7,916 bases of DNA from Clostridiales bacterium (GTDB lineage: Bacteria > Bacillota > Clostridia > Oscillospirales > Oscillospiraceae), in assembly GCA_019418525.1 (NCBI GenBank), contig DYBS01000014.1, forward strand, positions 5,381-13,296, written 5' to 3'. How positions within the stretch are numbered: the stretch's first letter is position 1; every line of letters starts with the position of its first letter. The notes under the pieces are model-generated. The model was not told the DNA's origin. It saw only the letters and a program-made list of their open reading frames with translations, and ran no database searches. Shown here piece by piece: positions 6,158 to 7,916 of this stretch. Position numbers and translations under genes: made by a program.

Positions 6158-6187
6158 TTGCCAAAGGCCCCCGTTCCGTGCTACAAT
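6158..6187 (+). promoter_or_regulatory. Predicted promoter of the thioesterase gene
   Basis: The -35 TTGCCA (6158-6163) matches consensus at five of six positions. An 18-base spacer leads to TGCTACAAT (6179-6187), an extended -10 whose hexamer TACAAT matches at five of six. The implied start is near 6194, giving a short leader of about 28 bases. The -35 lies within the inverted repeat CCTTT/AAAGG (6155-6159 and 6163-6167), which could be an operator. Confidence 0.62.
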
Positions 6188-6221
6188 AGAGGTAAAAAAC
6201 AGCAACAGGAAGGTGATTTTC

Positions 6222-6635
6222 GTGCAGGACTACATCCACACCGTCCAGTACTACGAGACCGACCAGATGGGCTTCGTCCACCACTCCAACTACATCCGCT
6301 GGTTCGAGGAGGCCCGGATGGACCTTCTGGACCAGCTGGGCCTCCCCTACGCCGCCATGGAGGAGAAGGGCTTCCTCAGCCCCGTGCTGGAGGTGCGCTG
6401 CCGCTACAAGCAGGCCGCCCGCTTCGGCCAGGCCGTGGCCATCCAGGCCCGGCTCACCGAGTTTGGGAACGTGCGCTACCGCCTCGCCTACACCGTGCGG
6501 GACCGGGACACCGGGGTGCTCCGGGCCGAGGGGGAGAGCGAGCACTGCTTCATCAACCGGGAGGGCCGCCCCATCGCCCTCAAGCGCCACGACCCGGAGC
6601 TGGCCCAGCGCCTGTTGGACGCAGTGGAGCCGTAA
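6222..6635 (+). CDS. Acyl-CoA thioesterase, hotdog fold (YbgC/FadM family)
   Basis: This 137-residue cytoplasmic protein hydrolyses acyl-CoA thioesters. The family's signature fills the N-terminus: VQYYETDQMGFVHHSNYIRW (residues 8-27), with the catalytic Asp14 of the TDQMG motif, followed by FEEARMDLLDQLGLPYA. The length is typical of a single hotdog domain, which normally assembles as a tetramer. The start is GTG (6222-6224), with AGGAAGGTGA ending about six bases upstream; another in-frame GTG at 6213 lies inside that ribosome binding site and is unlikely. The open frame extends much farther upstream, but that part is antisense to znuA and lacks a start signal. The gene is divergent from the metal operon and ends 17 bases before a strong terminator. 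The preferred acyl chain (short, aromatic or long) cannot be told from sequence. Confidence 0.92.
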   Translation: MQDYIHTVQYYETDQMGFVHHSNYIRWFEEARMDLLDQLGLPYAAMEEKGFLSPVLEVRCRYKQAARFGQAVAIQARLTEFGNVRYRLAYTVRDRDTGVLRAEGESEHCFINREGRPIALKRHDPELAQRLLDAVEP

Positions 6636-6652
6636 TCTTCTCTACATAAAGA

Positions 6653-6703
6653 GGCCCTGGGGGCTTCCAAATGGAAGCCCCCAGGGCCTTTCTTTCTGTC
6701 TTT
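6653..6703 (+). terminator. Strong intrinsic terminator between convergent genes, likely bidirectional
   Basis: A perfect 16-bp inverted repeat (left arm 6653-6668, right arm 6673-6688) encloses the loop AAAT. The arms begin GGCCCTGGGGG and end CCCCCAGGGCC. On the plus strand TTTCTTTCTGTCTTT follows, a good U-rich tail for the thioesterase transcript. On the minus strand the sequence after the stem is TCTTTATG, a weaker tail that could end the DUF4340 transcript, whose stop codon is only 14 bases from the right arm. Confidence 0.9.
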
Positions 6704-7916
6704 ACAGGACGATGGCGTTGATGGCCTCGATGAGGTCCACCACGGCGGTCCGGGGCACCAGACAGGTGGGTTCCCCGTCCACCTCGGCCAGGCACTGCTC
6801 GCCGTCGTAGCGGTAGAAGGCGATCTCCACCTGGCCCACGTTGTCATTGTCCACGGCGATGGTGAGGCGGATCTCCTCCTTCTGGGTGGGGCTCTCGTCG
6901 GTGAAACTGGAGGCGGTCAGCCCCTCCAGCGCGTCCTTGAGGTCAGCGGCGTCCTGGTCCTCGCCGTTATAGGTGAAGGTCTTGTCGTCCCCGCTGCCCT
7001 TGGCGGTGAGGGTGTAGCTCTGCCCCTCCAGTTCCACATCCAGGCCGGTGATGGCGTCAAAGGACGCGGTAAAGACCTCCTGGTGGCGCAGGTCGTTGTA
7101 GGTGCAGGCCATCAGGTCCTGATAGCTGCTGCCGCTGATCTGGTAGAGGATGGGCGAGTCCCCCACCCGGGCGTAGGCGGTGATGTCCTCCGGGTCGGTG
7201 TCCTGGTCCACGGCGGTATCCCGCTGCTTCGGGTCGCGGCTGACGGAGAGAGTAAAGGTACCGCTCTCCTCCCCGCCGTCCTCGTTCTCGGTGGTGTAGG
7301 CCACAGTGACGGTCATCTCCGGGTCATTCAGGCCGCAGTTCTGGATCTCCTCATCGGTGGCCTTGTAGGTCACGTAGTCGGTCAGGTCCAGGTTTTCCAG
7401 GGTGTTCAGGTAGCTCTTCACCAGGTCAGTGTCCAGAGGCAGCCAGGCGCCGTCCTTCTGGACGAAGTAGGCGTCGTCCTCGCAGAAGGTGTAGGTATTC
7501 TTCTCCTGGTAGTCCGCCTCGTAGCTGTCCGCGCCGGTGAACTGGAGGCTGGACACCTGGTCAAAGCCGGGGACCTCGTCCTGCTGGATGAGGTCGCTGA
7601 GGGTGACCTCAAAGGAGTCCATGGGGTCCTCCGACACCAGATACACGTTTCCGTCCCCGATGGAGACATAGCGCTGGGAGTCCATGGTGCTGAAGGCGCC
7701 CAGCTGGATCTCATAGCTGGTGTCCCCGGCGGTCAGGTCGATGGTGCACTCCGGGTCATCCAGGCCGTACTGGCCGTAGTCAGTGACGTCCTCAATGATG
7801 AAGGAGGCGCCGAAGGACTGAAAGAGGTCCAGCAGCTCCCCGATCTTGTCCTGGTCCACCGGGAAGGCGTCGTCCTCGTCGTAGAGCCACTGGCTGTCCT
7901 TGTGGAAGGCAAAGCT
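6702..7916 (-). CDS. DUF4340 domain-containing protein, C-terminal part (start beyond right edge)
   Basis: The frame is open from the right edge to TAA at 6704-6702, showing 404 residues. The GTG at 7859 is internal: the 19 codons before it continue the same protein (SFAFHKDSQWLYDEDDAFP) and match the usual DUF4340 pattern of a tryptophan followed by an aspartate-rich 'dD..FPvdq' segment. The protein is acidic and beta-rich. At least two and probably three repeats are visible, each with an 'FD..(v/i)..L' strand, a hairpin, a short helix (IGELLDLFQSF, VKSYLNTLENL, LKDALEGL) and then a strand region that in the first two opens YGLDDPE or CGLNDPE. DUF4340 proteins often accompany gliding-type ABC transporter operons (ATPase, permease, GldG-like protein) and are usually membrane-anchored at the N-terminus, which is not seen here. 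Its function is unknown. Confidence 0.88.
   Translation of the reverse strand, partial: SFAFHKDSQWLYDEDDAFPVDQDKIGELLDLFQSFGASFIIEDVTDYGQYGLDDPECTIDLTAGDTSYEIQLGAFSTMDSQRYVSIGDGNVYLVSEDPMDSFEVTLSDLIQQDEVPGFDQVSSLQFTGADSYEADYQEKNTYTFCEDDAYFVQKDGAWLPLDTDLVKSYLNTLENLDLTDYVTYKATDEEIQNCGLNDPEMTVTVAYTTENEDGGEESGTFTLSVSRDPKQRDTAVDQDTDPEDITAYARVGDSPILYQISGSSYQDLMACTYNDLRHQEVFTASFDAITGLDVELEGQSYTLTAKGSGDDKTFTYNGEDQDAADLKDALEGLTASSFTDESPTQKEEIRLTIAVDNDNVGQVEIAFYRYDGEQCLAEVDGEPTCLVPRTAVVDLIEAINAIVL

Noticed and set aside
5919..6221. Upstream extension of the thioesterase frame (would give 238 residues)
   Set aside because: It overlaps the start of znuA antisense and crosses both promoters. The hotdog domain is complete from the GTG at 6222, which has the appropriate ribosome binding site.
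6114..6590. Minus-strand open frame of 158 codons over the thioesterase
   Set aside because: Antisense shadow of a well-supported gene, with Val/Gly/His/Leu-biased composition and no start signal.
1..7916. CRISPR array, transposon ends, tRNA or prophage remnants
   Set aside because: Both strands were scanned by eye. No regularly spaced repeats, terminal inverted repeats beside a transposase, tRNA cloverleaf or phage-like genes were seen.

Overview
The window looks like chromosome from a high-GC, Gram-positive gut anaerobe of the Clostridia, most likely the Oscillospiraceae (Flavonifractor/Lawsonibacter-like). This is inferred from strongly GC-biased third codon positions, AGGAGG-type ribosome binding sites, frequent GTG/TTG starts and the gene families present. 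No 16S or other taxonomic marker is available. I see no rRNA, tRNA, CRISPR array, insertion sequence, integrase or phage gene.

Layout, left to right. A partial small membrane protein (1-114, minus) follows a 10-TM drug/metabolite-type exporter (148-1059, minus), probably in one transcript. A GC-rich hairpin terminator (1106-1131) lies after a citrate synthase gene (1147-2511, minus), which has its own extended -10 promoter. Upstream comes a four-gene block, all minus: a zinc/manganese-type ABC importer encoded in the order binding lipoprotein (znuA-like, 5129-6058), ATPase (znuC-like, 4362-5132) and permease (znuB-like, 3514-4362), with stop/start overlaps ATGA and TGATG. A patatin-like phospholipase (2627-3481) follows after 32 bases. 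A 163-base divergent control region (6059-6221) separates this operon from a YbgC/FadM-type acyl-CoA thioesterase (6222-6635, plus). A 16-bp perfect hairpin terminator (6653-6688) sits between the thioesterase and a convergent, partial DUF4340 protein (6702-7916, minus) whose start lies beyond the right edge.

How the genes fit together. The importer is the clear functional unit: the lipoprotein captures metal outside the membrane, the permease passes it through and the ATPase powers it. A conserved-looking Cys cluster at the ATPase N-terminus is its most unusual feature. The phospholipase is a likely passenger or partner, and read-through could also reach citrate synthase because no terminator is visible between them. 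The thioesterase and phospholipase both act on acyl lipids and lie on either side of the metal operon. Any link between metal status and lipid turnover is speculation.

Overall this is mostly ordinary core and transport content. The points worth a second look are the Cys-rich ATPase N-terminus, the AT-only operator-like stretch in the divergent promoter region, the repeat pair flanking the citrate synthase promoter, and the three-fold repeat architecture of the DUF4340 protein.
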